In this document: in pieces, positions 50,090-59,040 of the stretch
Layout of the letters: each line of letters begins with the position of its first letter
Position numbering within the stretch: position 1 is the first letter of the stretch
Assembly (NCBI RefSeq): GCF_004168625.1
Contig: NZ_SDWW01000026.1
Coordinates: forward strand, 1-62,887
Reading direction: 5' to 3'
Origin: Pengzhenrongella frigida
Lineage (GTDB): Bacteria > Actinomycetota > Actinomycetes > Actinomycetales > Cellulomonadaceae
DNA length: 62,887 nucleotides
The notes under the pieces: model-generated
What the model was told of the DNA's origin: nothing
The model's database searches: none
The model's input: only the letters and a program-made list of their open reading frames with translations
Program-made: the position numbers and the translations under genes

Positions 50090-51558
50090 TGAGCTATCTC
50101 TTGCTCGTACCCATCCTCGCCCCGCTCGTCGCGGCCGGCCTCGCCGCGCTGCTCGGCTGGCGGCGCCTGACCGCGTACGTCACGCTCGCGGCCGCCTTCG
50201 CCGTGCTGCTCAGCGGCGCGATCCTGGTCCACCGGGTGGAGTCCGGGGCGGTCTTCGCCGTCGGTCACCTGCTGCGGGCCGACTCCCTGACCGTCACCAT
50301 GCTGCTCGTGATGGGCACGGTCGGCACGCTCGCCACCTGGGCCAGCGTCGGCTACATCGACGCCGAGCTCCGCGACGGGCACACCGACCGCGCCGGCGCG
50401 CACCTGTACGCCGTCCTCCTGCCGCTGTTCCTCGCGGCGATGGCGCTGGCCGTGGTGGCCAACAACATCGGCGTCATGTGGGTCGCCATCGAGGCCACCA
50501 CCGTGGCCACCGCGTTCCTCGTCGGCCACCGCCGCACCCGGGCGGCGTTCGAGGCGGCCTGGAAGTACGTCGTGATCTGCTCGGTCGGCATCGCCCTGGC
50601 CCTGCTCGGCACCGTGCTGCTCTACTTCGTCAGCCTCCACGCCGGTGCCAGCAGCGCGCACGCACTCGACATCGACACGCTGCTGAACAACGCCGCCCAG
50701 CTCGACCCCGACGTGACCCGCCTCGCCGCGGGGCTGCTGCTGCTCGGCTATGGCGCCAAGGCGGGGCTCGTCCCGTTCCACACCTGGCTCGCCGACGCCC
50801 ACAGCCAGGCGCCCGCGCCGGTCTCGGCGCTGATGAGCGGCGTCCTGCTGTCGGTGGCGTTCGCGTCGCTGCTGCGGGTCAAGTCGGTCGTCGACCTGAC
50901 GCTGGGCACCGGGTTCCTCCGGGCCGGGCTCCTCGTCGTCGGGCTCCTCACGGTCCTGATCGCGGCCTCCCTGCTGGTGGTCCAGACGGACTTCAAGCGG
51001 ATGCTCGCCTACTCCTCCATGGAGAACATGGGCCTGGTCGCGATCGCGGCGGCGGCCGGCACCAAGCTGGCGATCGCCGCGCTCCTGCTCCACGTGCTGG
51101 CGCACGGCATCGGCAAGTCGCTCGTGTTCCTCGCGGCCGGCCAGCTCCAGGCCGCGCACGACTCCACGGCGATCAGCGCCGTCACCGGCGTCCTGACCCG
51201 GTCCCGCCTCGTCGGGGTGGCCTTCGCGGTCGGGCTCGCGGTCCTGATCGGGCTGCCGCCGTTCGCCATGTTCGCGAGCGAGCTGTCCATCGCACGGGCG
51301 CTGGCCGGAGCGAACCTCGGCTGGGTTCTCGGTGCCACCCTGCTGCTGCTGACCATCGCGTTCGCGTCCTTGGTCCGCAACGGCAGCCGCATGCTGCTCG
51401 GTCCGCCGCAACCGGACGCCCCGACCATCGCCCTGCCGGGCACCGTCGCCGCGGCGATGGTCACCGGCATCATCCTGAGCCTGGCCCTCGGCCTCAGCGC
51501 GGGTCCGCTCACGGCGCTCTTCCAGTCCGCTGCCACCCAGCTCGGAGCCAGCTCATGA
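50089..51558 (+). CDS. HyfF-like antiporter-type membrane subunit
   Basis: A 489-residue second antiporter-like subunit. Signatures include 'YGAKAGLVPFHTWLADAHSQAPAPVSALMSGVLLSVAFASLLRVKSVV', 'QTDFKRMLAYSSMENMGLVAIA' and 'LLHVLAHGIGKSLVFLAAGQLQ'. Together with the HyfB-like subunit the complex has two candidate ion channels. Overlaps at both ends (TGATG, ATGA) show strict coupling. Confidence 0.93.
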   Translation: MSYLLLVPILAPLVAAGLAALLGWRRLTAYVTLAAAFAVLLSGAILVHRVESGAVFAVGHLLRADSLTVTMLLVMGTVGTLATWASVGYIDAELRDGHTDRAGAHLYAVLLPLFLAAMALAVVANNIGVMWVAIEATTVATAFLVGHRRTRAAFEAAWKYVVICSVGIALALLGTVLLYFVSLHAGASSAHALDIDTLLNNAAQLDPDVTRLAAGLLLLGYGAKAGLVPFHTWLADAHSQAPAPVSALMSGVLLSVAFASLLRVKSVVDLTLGTGFLRAGLLVVGLLTVLIAASLLVVQTDFKRMLAYSSMENMGLVAIAAAAGTKLAIAALLLHVLAHGIGKSLVFLAAGQLQAAHDSTAISAVTGVLTRSRLVGVAFAVGLAVLIGLPPFAMFASELSIARALAGANLGWVLGATLLLLTIAFASLVRNGSRMLLGPPQPDAPTIALPGTVAAAMVTGIILSLALGLSAGPLTALFQSAATQLGASS

Positions 51559-53090
51559 CCGTCCCCCAGCCCCCCATCGGCGCACCCGCCGGCCTCCACC
51601 GCACCAGTCGGACCCTGCTGCCCGAGGAGCTCGCCGGGCAGGCCGCGTCGCTGCTCGAGGCCGGCTTCCGCCTCGGCCTGGTCGCCGCGCACGACGACGG
51701 CGCGACCCTGCGGGTGGTGTACCTGTTCCTGGCCGGCGACCCGGACCGCCGGGTCGAGCTGCAGGTCCGGCTCCCCGCCGACAACCCGCGGATCGCCTCC
51801 CTCGCCCCGCTGTCGTTCGCGGCCTCCCGGTTCGAGCGCGAGATGCACGACCTGTACGGCATCGTGCCCGTCAACCACCCGCTCCCCCGCCGCATGGTCC
51901 GGCACGCGCACTGGCCGGCGGGCTGGTACCCGATGCGCTCCGGCGCGGGCGACGTGCCGCCGTTCCGCGACACGGGCGCCGACGCCTACCCGTTCATCGC
52001 GGTCGAGGGCGACGGGGTCTACGAGATCCCGGTCGGGCCCGTCCACGCCGGGATCATCGAGCCGGGTCACTTCCGCTTCTCCGTGGTCGGCGAGAGCGTC
52101 CTGAAGCTCAAGGCCCGCCTGTGGTTCACCCACCGGGGCATCGAGAAGCTGTTCGAGGGCTTCGCCGCGACCGAGGCCGTCCACCTGGCCGAACGCATCA
52201 GCGGAGACACGTCCGCCGCGCACGCACTGGCCCACACGCTCGCGGTGGAGGACGCGCTCGGTATCACCATGCCCGCAGCCGCCCAGCAGCTGCGCGCCCT
52301 GCTGGTCGAGCTCGAGCGGCTGTACAACCACGCAGCCGATCTCGGAGCGCTGCCGAACGACGTCGGATTCTCGCTCGCCAACGCGCACGCGCTGCGCATC
52401 CGCGAGCAGCTGCTGCGGATCAACCTCGCCACCACCGGCCACCGGCTGCTGCGCGGCGGCATCCGGCCGGGGGCGGTCGAGCTGCTCAGCCTGCCCGACC
52501 CGGCCGAGCTGGACCGGATCGCGGCCGACCTGGCGGAGGTCGTCGAGCTCTCGCTCGCGAACTCGGTCATCCGCGACCGGTTCACCGGCACGGCGGTCCT
52601 CACCCGCACCCAGGCCTACGACCTCGGCTGTCTCGGCTACGTCGCCCGCGCGAGCGGCCTGGCCACCGACGCCCGGACCGACCACCCGGCCACCCCGCTC
52701 GCGGTGACCCCGGCCACCGCGACCGACGGCGACGTGCTCGCCCGGTTCACCATCCGGCGCGACGAGTTCGCGTCGTCGGTCCGGTTGGTGAAGCAGCTCA
52801 TCGCGGCCGCCGGCCCGCTGAGCTACCGCGCCGAGCCGGCCGAGCGGTCCGCGGCCGAGCCGACGTCGGCCGCCGTGCGCAGCGGGGTCGGCATCGTCGA
52901 GGGCTGGCGCGGGACGATCGTCCACCGCGTCGAGGTGGCCCCCGACGGGCTGCTGACCCGCGCCAAGGTCGTGGACCCGTCCTGGTTCAACTGGCCGGCC
53001 GTACCGCTGTCGATGGCGGACACGATCGTCCCGGACTTCCCGGTGACCAACAAGAGCTTCAACCTGTCCTACGCGGGCAACGACCTGTAG
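51555..53090 (+). CDS. Ehr-type large subunit: HycE/NuoCD-like without Ni-Fe cysteines
   Basis: A 511-residue fusion of a NuoC-like N terminus ('RVELQVRLPADNPRIASLAPLSFAASRFEREMHDLYGIVPVNHPLPRRMVRH') and a NuoD/HycE-like C terminus ('GPVHAGIIEPGHFRFSVVGESVLKLKARLWFTHRGIEKLFEG'). Where [NiFe] hydrogenases have RxCGxC it reads ERISGDTSAAH, with S216 and T219 in place of the cysteines. The C-terminal DPCxxC is missing; it ends DFPVTNKSFNLSYAGNDL. It therefore cannot bind a Ni-Fe centre and belongs with energy-converting hydrogenase-related (Ehr) complexes. The redox partner is unknown. Confidence 0.92.
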   Translation: MTVPQPPIGAPAGLHRTSRTLLPEELAGQAASLLEAGFRLGLVAAHDDGATLRVVYLFLAGDPDRRVELQVRLPADNPRIASLAPLSFAASRFEREMHDLYGIVPVNHPLPRRMVRHAHWPAGWYPMRSGAGDVPPFRDTGADAYPFIAVEGDGVYEIPVGPVHAGIIEPGHFRFSVVGESVLKLKARLWFTHRGIEKLFEGFAATEAVHLAERISGDTSAAHALAHTLAVEDALGITMPAAAQQLRALLVELERLYNHAADLGALPNDVGFSLANAHALRIREQLLRINLATTGHRLLRGGIRPGAVELLSLPDPAELDRIAADLAEVVELSLANSVIRDRFTGTAVLTRTQAYDLGCLGYVARASGLATDARTDHPATPLAVTPATATDGDVLARFTIRRDEFASSVRLVKQLIAAAGPLSYRAEPAERSAAEPTSAAVRSGVGIVEGWRGTIVHRVEVAPDGLLTRAKVVDPSWFNWPAVPLSMADTIVPDFPVTNKSFNLSYAGNDL

Positions 53091-53107
53091 CGCACCCGCG
53101 CACCGCG

Positions 53108-53431
53108 TCATCGCGACCGTCGGCTCGCAGCCGCGCCCGAACCGGCGCCGCCGGAGAAGACCGCGCTCACCCCGAGCATGAAGCCGAAGTTGTACCAGTT
53201 GCCGTTGTTGTGCACCTCGTAGATGTTCACGTCGGAGTTGAACAACGAGACGAGGAACGTGATCGGGCTGATCAGGCCCTGCCAGAGCCCGAGCCAGAAG
53301 CCCGCGACGTCCGGGTTGCCGACCCCGACCGAGTCGTTCGGGCCGGCAGCACACCCCGCGAGCCCCAGCAGCGCGAGCCCGCACACCCCTGCCACGAGCA
53401 GAACCATCCGCAGACTTCTGGTCCGGGTCAT
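53108..53431 (-). CDS. Small lipoprotein of unknown function
   Basis: A 107-residue protein with signal peptide MTRTRSLRMVLLVAGVCGLALLGLAGC (lipobox LAGC). A short mature part follows with one hydrophobic segment ('GFWLGLWQGLISPITFLVSLFNSDVNIYEVHNNGNWYNFGFMLGVSAVFSGGAG'), a pattern seen in small actinobacterial proteins next to envelope or hydrogenase genes. SD GGTGGAG directly before ATG 53431. Convergent with the Ehr large subunit, 17 bases apart, and the last gene on the hydrogenase strand. Confidence 0.78.
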   Translation of the reverse strand: MTRTRSLRMVLLVAGVCGLALLGLAGCAAGPNDSVGVGNPDVAGFWLGLWQGLISPITFLVSLFNSDVNIYEVHNNGNWYNFGFMLGVSAVFSGGAGSGAAASRRSR

Positions 53432-53501
53432 CTCCACCACCTGTCGTCGGTCTCCATCATGGACGTCCGGCGCACGCACGTCCCGCGATCGTGCGTGCTG
53501 G

Positions 53502-54338
53502 TCAGCCGAGCACGCGGACGGGCGGCGGGACCGCCAGGGCGTTCACCGCCGCGAGCTGTCGGCCGGTGCGGTAGCGCAACGCAGCGAGCCGGCGCGGGGT
53601 GAGCCGTTCGCACACCCAGTCCCAGTGCAGCGAGCACCAGTCGCCGGGGCGCAGCGGTCCGGCGAGTCCCAGCCCGTCCATCGCCACCACGACCTGGTCG
53701 AGGTCGGGCGGTCCCTCGCGCAGCACCCGCCCGTCCCACTCGAGCGGGCGGCTGCGCACCACGGCGCGATCGCCGACGACGTCGACCACCCGGCCCCACC
53801 GGACCCGGCACCGGTCCAGCACCCGCAGCGGTTCGTCGACGCGGCCGGACCGGAGCAGCCCGAGCCACGGGTAGACGCCGAACACATGGAAGCTGTGGTG
53901 CGGCTGCGCCCCCGGGATGGCCTCGGTGAACTGCGACCACGACCGCCCGGCTCGGGCGCGGAACCGGTCCTCGAGCGACCCGCCCATCATCGAGACGGGA
54001 ACGCGGTCGAGCAGCACGTTGCCGATCCAGTACGCCTCGACCACGCGGACGTCGAGCGGGTCCCCGATGCCGTTGGCCGCCGCGATCAGCTCGAGGTACG
54101 GCCACGCGCCGGCGAAGCCCCGCGCCAGCTCACGCAGACCGCCGTCGTCCGCCGGGCCGCTGACCAGCTCGAGAAGGTGGTGGGGCGCGTCGGGGCCGCA
54201 GAAGCCCAGCTCGTTCGGCGGATAGGCGTACCGGGCGAACAGCACGGGTCCGCTGACCGGCCGGCCACCGACCCGCGCCGGCGCGCCCCGACGATCCCGC
54301 ACCGCATCGGAGACCGGCGACGTCCCGCCCTCGAGCAC
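53502..54338 (-). CDS. DUF6390 family protein in the hydrogenase operon
   Basis: A 278-residue protein of the DUF6390 group ('GPVLFARYAYPPNELGFCGPDAPHHLLELVSG', 'GFAGAWPYLELIAAANGIGDPLDVRVVEAYWIGNVLLDRV', 'HHSFHVFGVYPWLGLLRSGRVDEPLRVLDRCRVRWGRVVDVVGD', 'LHWDWVCERL'). Function unknown. It lies eight bases beyond the EamA stop at the end of the hydrogenase operon, so an accessory or maturation role is a reasonable guess. GTG 54338 gives a non-conserved 27-residue lead; GTG 54302 is an alternative. Confidence 0.83.
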   Translation of the reverse strand: MLEGGTSPVSDAVRDRRGAPARVGGRPVSGPVLFARYAYPPNELGFCGPDAPHHLLELVSGPADDGGLRELARGFAGAWPYLELIAAANGIGDPLDVRVVEAYWIGNVLLDRVPVSMMGGSLEDRFRARAGRSWSQFTEAIPGAQPHHSFHVFGVYPWLGLLRSGRVDEPLRVLDRCRVRWGRVVDVVGDRAVVRSRPLEWDGRVLREGPPDLDQVVVAMDGLGLAGPLRPGDWCSLHWDWVCERLTPRRLAALRYRTGRQLAAVNALAVPPPVRVLG

Positions 54339-54346
54339 GATCGGCC

Positions 54347-55264
54347 CTAGACCGCGAGCGCGCGCGGGAGCTCGTCCGCGCTGCGCCACACGTGCCAGGA
54401 CAGCAGCATCCCGCCACCGAGCAGCAATCCGAGCCAGACCAGCTGCGGCGAGACGCCCGCACCACCGACCGCGGCCTGCAGCCCGGCGGTCACCAGGGCC
54501 CCGAGCACGAGCACCGCGGTCACGTCGACCGCCTGCGCCCGGGCCAGCGCCGCGAACCAGGTCGACACGAAGCCGGCCAGGATCACCCCGGTCAGCAGCA
54601 CCCAACCCCACTGCGCGGCGTCCATCGACACCAGGATCGCCGCCTGGCCGCGGACGACGACCCATGCGACGAGCAGGAGGGCCCCGATCCCCATCCGGGC
54701 CAGCCCCACCGTCCACGACGACACCTCGCCGAGCAGCCGCTTGGCGACGACCACCTCGACCGACCAGAGCAGGGTCGCGGCGAGGATCATCAGCTCGCCG
54801 GAGCCGACGGCGGTCGTGATCCCGCCGACGAGACCGATCTGGCCGATCACGAGCAGCGCGATCGCCACCCAGTGGAAGACGGACAGCCGCTCGCCGAGCA
54901 GCGCCACGGCCAGCACCGCGACCCAGACCACCAGGGTCTTGTGGAGGAACGCCGACTGGACCGACGACGCCCGTGCGAGCCCCTCGAAGAACAGCAGGAA
55001 CGGGATGCTGCCGCCGATGACCCCGACCGCCGTCAGGCCGAGCCACTGGCGGGCACCGTGCGGACGGGTCACCCGCGCACCCGCGCGGCTGCCGGCGGTC
55101 ACCACGACCAGCAGGACCACCGCCGCGACGAGGTTCTTCGCCGTCGTGTAGACGGACGCGTTGCCGAAGGCCTTGACGCCATAGCTGTTGAGGAAGACCG
55201 CGACGCCGCTGAGCGCGGCCGTGGCGAGGGCCAGGAGAAGGCCCGTCCGTCGGGTGCTGGTCAT
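54347..55264 (-). CDS. EamA/DMT-family transporter
   Basis: A 305-residue, ten-helix drug/metabolite transporter with two EamA repeats ('LALATAALSGVAVFLNSYGVKAFG…IPFLLFFEGLARASSVQSAFLHKTLVVWVAVLAVALLGERLS' and 'ELMILAATLLWSVEVVVAKRLLGEV…FVSTWFAALARAQAVDVTAVLVLGALVTAGLQAAVGG'). The ATG overlaps the HypC stop (ATGA), so it is translated with the hydrogenase maturation genes. Cargo unknown; a metal or cofactor-related solute would fit the context (inference). Confidence 0.88.
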   Translation of the reverse strand: MTSTRRTGLLLALATAALSGVAVFLNSYGVKAFGNASVYTTAKNLVAAVVLLVVVTAGSRAGARVTRPHGARQWLGLTAVGVIGGSIPFLLFFEGLARASSVQSAFLHKTLVVWVAVLAVALLGERLSVFHWVAIALLVIGQIGLVGGITTAVGSGELMILAATLLWSVEVVVAKRLLGEVSSWTVGLARMGIGALLLVAWVVVRGQAAILVSMDAAQWGWVLLTGVILAGFVSTWFAALARAQAVDVTAVLVLGALVTAGLQAAVGGAGVSPQLVWLGLLLGGGMLLSWHVWRSADELPRALAV

Positions 55265-55521
55265 GCCGATCCCTCCAGGGGGGTGCGGGGTGCAGCGGTG
55301 GCAGCAGGTGACAGACCTGCTCGCAGGGCCAGGGCGTCCTGCGCCTCCGCGACGCTCAGCCGGTCCAGGGCGAACCCGGCGTGCATCACGACCCAGTCGC
55401 CGACCTCCACGGGAGCGTCCAGCGTGACGAGCGAGACCGCCACCGTGCGGTCCGCGGTGTGCACGCGCGCCCAGCCGCCGCGCCGGAGCTCGACGACGCG
55501 GCCCACCTCACCGAGACACAT
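55261..55521 (-). CDS. hypC: [NiFe] hydrogenase maturation chaperone HypC
   Basis: An 86-residue HypC/HupF protein starting MCLGEVGRVVE, with the essential Cys2 that carries the Fe(CN)2CO precursor with HypD. The beta-barrel segment 'ARVHTADRTVAVSLVTLDAPVEVGDWVVMHAGFALDRLSVAEAQDAL' is typical. It overlaps the protease gene by 14 bases and EamA by four. HypA, B, D, E and F are not in the window and must be elsewhere. Confidence 0.93.
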   Translation of the reverse strand: MCLGEVGRVVELRRGGWARVHTADRTVAVSLVTLDAPVEVGDWVVMHAGFALDRLSVAEAQDALALRAGLSPAATAAPRTPLEGSA

Positions 55522-56029
55522 CGAGATCGACCTCCTGGGCCGGAATCTGGTGCTGCGCGGGGAGCTGGCGTGCGAGCGCGCCGACGACGGCGGCGACCGC
55601 CGCGGGCAGGGCGTCCTGCACCGTGGCCGACAGCGAGGTGGAGTGCTCGACGGTGGCCGCCTCGACCCCGACGAGCACGAGCCGCGGCGGCAGCCGGTGC
55701 AGGGCGCGGGCCAGCTCGACGGCGGCGGCGAGCCCGAAGGCGTGCGTGCCGCCGCGTCCGGTGCGGGCCCACGCATCCGCGGTGAGCGGGGGCGCGTCCG
55801 CGCCGGCAGCCAGCACGAACAGCGCTCCCGGTGCTGCGCCCGATCGGACGGCGTCGACCACGAGGGCGAGGTCGGCCTGACCCCACACGTCGATCAGGCC
55901 GGTCGGGTCCTCGTGCTCGATGACGGCCACGCCCGGCAGCCCGAGGGCCGCCACCCGCCGTGCGACCCAGAGCCCGACGGCGTCGTCCCCACCGTCGGGA
56001 CTGCCGAGCCCGATCACGAGGTCGGTCAT
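55508..56029 (-). CDS. Hydrogenase maturation protease
   Basis: A 173-residue HycI/HybD-type endopeptidase. The nickel-sensing acidic and His residues are D16 (GSPDGGDDAVG), D59 (LVVDAVRSG) and H96 (GGTHAFGLAAAVELA). It cleaves the C-terminal tail of the large subunit after Ni insertion. The target is encoded directly upstream, with ATGA overlap, and retains such a tail. Confidence 0.92.
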   Translation of the reverse strand: MTDLVIGLGSPDGGDDAVGLWVARRVAALGLPGVAVIEHEDPTGLIDVWGQADLALVVDAVRSGAAPGALFVLAAGADAPPLTADAWARTGRGGTHAFGLAAAVELARALHRLPPRLVLVGVEAATVEHSTSLSATVQDALPAAVAAVVGALARQLPAQHQIPAQEVDLDVSR

Positions 56030-57333
56030 GTCCGCTCCACGGTGAGGTCCAAGAAGTGCGTGGCGCACGAGATGCAGGGGTCGTAGTTGCGGATGGCCGC
56101 CTCGCACCGGTGGGACAGGTCGTGGTCGGACAGCTCGAGCCAGCTCTCGGCGAGCGTGCGCATGTCGGCCTCGATGCTCGGCTGGTTCTGCGACGTCGGC
56201 GGGACGATCTGCGCGTCGAGGATCGTGCCGTCGTCGTCCAGGCGGTAGCGGTGGAACAGCACGCCGCGGGGTGCCTCGGTGGCGCCGAACCCCTCGCCCG
56301 CGCGGGCCGGCACCGGGACGGACGGCGCTGTCCCGTCCCGCCAGGCGTCGATGATCCGCAGCGCCTCGCTGAAGACCTCGACCAGCTCCACCGACCGCAC
56401 GATGATCGATCGGAACGGGTTGCGGCAGGTCTCACCGAGGCCCGCCTCCCGGGCGGCCTGCTGGGCGAGCGGCGACAGCCGGTCGAAGTTCAACGTGTAC
56501 CGCGCGAGCGGCCCGACGACGTAAGGCCCACCGCCGTCGAGGCTGGCGTGCAGCGCGTTGGAGTGTGCGACGTGGTGCTCGGTGATGTGCTCCGGGAAGT
56601 CACGCACGTCGAAGGCGGTGCCGGCCGTCGTCACCACGCTGCCCGACTCGATCGGGTAGCCCTGCTCGGGCCGCAGCGAGAGGTAGGTGTACGGCTGCTC
56701 CAGGTCGGGGAAGTCGAAGGTCGACACCAGCCGCACGGTCGCCAGCGCATCCTCGAGCCCGCGTTCGAGCGCCGGCCTCAGACCGCCCAGCTCCGCGACC
56801 GTGGGCATCCGGTAGAAGCCGCCGAGCTTGACGTTGATCGGGTGCACCGACCGGCCGCCGACGAGGGTCATGAGCTCGTTGCCGACCTTCTTCAGCCGAA
56901 GCCCCTGCTCGACGGCGGCCGGGTGGTCCTTCGCCATCTCGATCCCGCCCGGGTAGCCGAGGAAGTCCGGGGCGTGCAGCAGGTAGATGTGCAGGGCGTG
57001 GCTCTCGATCCACTCGCCGCAGTACAGCAGGCGGCGCATGGTGCGGATCGTGTCGGGCACGCTCACGCCGCAAGCGTCCTCGAGCGCGTTGCACGCGCTG
57101 AACTGGTACGCGACCGGGCAGATGCCGCAGATTCGTGCGGTGATGTCAGGCGGTTCGGTCCAGGACCGGCCCCGCAGGAACGCCTCGTAGAACCGGGGCG
57201 GCTCGAAGATCCGCAGCTCGACCGCACCGACGTGCCCGTCATGGATCTCCAGGTGCATCCCGCCCTCGCCCTCGACCCGCGAGAGGGTCCCCACGTGCAG
57301 CACCTGGCCGCCGTCGGTCAGCTTGTGGCTCAT
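56026..57333 (-). CDS. Group 3b-type [NiFe] hydrogenase large (alpha) subunit
   Basis: A 435-residue catalytic subunit with complete metal ligands: C69 and C72 in ARICGICP and C420 and C423 in DPCISCATH. The tail FLDLTVERT after His426 should be removed by the adjacent protease. '[17 protein letters not shown]' at the N terminus is the conserved E-containing proton path. Together with the flavin subunit this is a cytoplasmic bidirectional NAD(P)-linked (sulf)hydrogenase of group 3b. Overlaps its neighbours by four bases at each end. Confidence 0.94.
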   Translation of the reverse strand: MSHKLTDGGQVLHVGTLSRVEGEGGMHLEIHDGHVGAVELRIFEPPRFYEAFLRGRSWTEPPDITARICGICPVAYQFSACNALEDACGVSVPDTIRTMRRLLYCGEWIESHALHIYLLHAPDFLGYPGGIEMAKDHPAAVEQGLRLKKVGNELMTLVGGRSVHPINVKLGGFYRMPTVAELGGLRPALERGLEDALATVRLVSTFDFPDLEQPYTYLSLRPEQGYPIESGSVVTTAGTAFDVRDFPEHITEHHVAHSNALHASLDGGGPYVVGPLARYTLNFDRLSPLAQQAAREAGLGETCRNPFRSIIVRSVELVEVFSEALRIIDAWRDGTAPSVPVPARAGEGFGATEAPRGVLFHRYRLDDDGTILDAQIVPPTSQNQPSIEADMRTLAESWLELSDHDLSHRCEAAIRNYDPCISCATHFLDLTVERT

Positions 57334-58139
57334 GTCAGGGCCTCCTCGTCGCGCGCGGGCTCGTGCCGCTCGCTCTCCCGGCGAAATGGCTCGGAGGCGG
57401 CGTTGAAGGTCCGGTAGATGCGCATGACCTCGTCGTCGGCCATCCCGAGCGAGATCAGGCGGTCGGACATCGCCGCGGTGTTCGGCGAGTCCTGCGGCCC
57501 GAAGCAGCCGTAGCAGCCGCGGGCGAAGGCCGGGCACAGGGCCCCGCAGCCCGCCTGCGTGACCGGGCCGAGGCACGGGGTCCCGTTGGCGACCGCGACG
57601 CACACCGCACCACGCCGCTTGCACTCGACACACACGCTGTAGGTGGGGATCCGCGGCTTGCGGCGCTGGATGTAGGCGGCGAGCACCTCGAGCAGCTGAT
57701 GCTTGTTGATCGGGCAGCCGCGCAGCTCGAAGTCCACGTCGACGTGCGCGGAGATCGGCGTCGACCGCGCCAGCGTCGACAGGTACTCCGGATGGGCGTA
57801 GACCACGGACCGGAACTCCGCGATGTCCCCGAAGTTGCGCAGGGCCTGGATCCCGCCGCTGGTCGCGCAGGCCCCGATCGTGACGACGTTGCGCGACATC
57901 TCGCGCACCTGGCCGATGCGCTCGATCTCCTCGGGCGTGGTGACCGAACCCTCGACGAGCGAAACGTCGTACGGGCCCTCGACGACGGCGCGCGTCGCCT
58001 CCGGGAAGTACGCGATCTGCACCTCGCCCGCGAGCGCCATCAGCTCGTCCTCGCAGTTGAGCAGGGTCAGCTGGCAGCCGTCGCACGAGGCGAACTTCCA
58101 TACGGCCAGCTTCGGCAGGGCCTGGGTCTGGATCGTCAT
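57330..58139 (-). CDS. Group 3b-type hydrogenase small (delta) subunit
   Basis: A 269-residue iron-sulfur subunit without signal peptide. The proximal cluster motifs are '[17 protein letters not shown]', '[16 protein letters not shown]' and '[19 protein letters not shown]'. A Cys-rich second half ('[48 protein letters not shown]') provides further [4Fe-4S] clusters. It relays electrons between the Ni-Fe site and the flavin subunit. Start overlaps the upstream stop (TGATG). Confidence 0.93.
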   Translation of the reverse strand: MTIQTQALPKLAVWKFASCDGCQLTLLNCEDELMALAGEVQIAYFPEATRAVVEGPYDVSLVEGSVTTPEEIERIGQVREMSRNVVTIGACATSGGIQALRNFGDIAEFRSVVYAHPEYLSTLARSTPISAHVDVDFELRGCPINKHQLLEVLAAYIQRRKPRIPTYSVCVECKRRGAVCVAVANGTPCLGPVTQAGCGALCPAFARGCYGCFGPQDSPNTAAMSDRLISLGMADDEVMRIYRTFNAASEPFRRESERHEPARDEEALT

Positions 58140-59011
58140 CACAGCTCCCGACTGGACAGCAGCGGGGCGAGCCGGTCGTAGGTCAGCACCGGCCCGTCGA
58201 CGCAGACGAACAGCTCGCGCAGCTGGCAGTGCCCGCACAGCCCCACGCCGCACTTCATGTTGCGTTCCATCGACATGCGGATCCGGCTCGGCCGCACCCC
58301 ACGGTCGGCGAGCGCTGCGGCCGAGAACCGCATCATCACCTCGGGCCCGCACACGAAGGCCGTCGTGTTCCGCGGGTCGAACCCCGCCCGGGGGATCAGC
58401 TGGGTGACCAGGCCGACCTTGCCGCGCCAGGCGTGCTGCCCGTTGTCGACCGTGACGCCCACCACGATGCCGTGGTCGTGGGCCCAGCTGCGCAGCTCGT
58501 CGCCGAAGATGATGTCCTCCGGGGTGCGTACCCCGTACAGCAGGACGACCCGGCCGTACCGGTCCCGCTCGGAGATCAGCTCGAGCAGCGCCGGGCGCAG
58601 CGGCGGGAACCCGATCCCACCGGCGATGAACACCACGTCACCGCCCGCGCCGAGGGACACGTCCCACGAGGTGCCGAACGGGCCCCGCACGCCCAGCAGC
58701 GTGCCGACCGGTGCCGTGATGAGCGCGTGGGTGACGACGCCGACGTCGCGGATGGTCTGCTCGAGCGGCCCCCCGCGGGCCGGGTCCCCGCTGATGGAGA
58801 TCGGTACCTCCCCGACCCCGAAGGCGTCGAGCATCGTGAACTGACCGGGGCGGTAGGCCAGCGGTGGGCCCTCGGTCGGCTCGAGCTCGAGGGTGAAGGT
58901 GTCCCGGGTGTCCTGACGGGTGTGCGCGATCCGGTACCGCCGGGGTCGCATCGGGTCGGCGAGCGTCTCCGGCGACGTCCCCGCCCGGTGGAGGTGTTCG
59001 ACCATGCTCAT
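58139..59011 (-). CDS. Hydrogenase flavin/NAD(P)-binding (gamma) subunit
   Basis: A 290-residue ferredoxin-NADP reductase-like subunit. The FAD motif is '[25 protein letters not shown]', the nucleotide motif is '[44 protein letters not shown]', and '[11 protein letters not shown]' follows. A C-terminal [2Fe-2S] motif Cx4Cx2Cx8C is in '[18 protein letters not shown]'. It exchanges electrons with NAD(P)H. ATG 59011 has GGGAG upstream; 29 bases separate it from the Fe-S subunit gene. Confidence 0.93.
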   Translation of the reverse strand: MSMVEHLHRAGTSPETLADPMRPRRYRIAHTRQDTRDTFTLELEPTEGPPLAYRPGQFTMLDAFGVGEVPISISGDPARGGPLEQTIRDVGVVTHALITAPVGTLLGVRGPFGTSWDVSLGAGGDVVFIAGGIGFPPLRPALLELISERDRYGRVVLLYGVRTPEDIIFGDELRSWAHDHGIVVGVTVDNGQHAWRGKVGLVTQLIPRAGFDPRNTTAFVCGPEVMMRFSAAALADRGVRPSRIRMSMERNMKCGVGLCGHCQLRELFVCVDGPVLTYDRLAPLLSSREL

Positions 59012-59040
59012 CGTCTGCTGCTCCCGCCCTGTGGATCGCC

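Noticed and set aside
51555-53090. Annotation as an active group 4 [NiFe] hydrogenase
   Set aside because: Both cysteine pairs required for the Ni-Fe centre are absent, although overall similarity is high.
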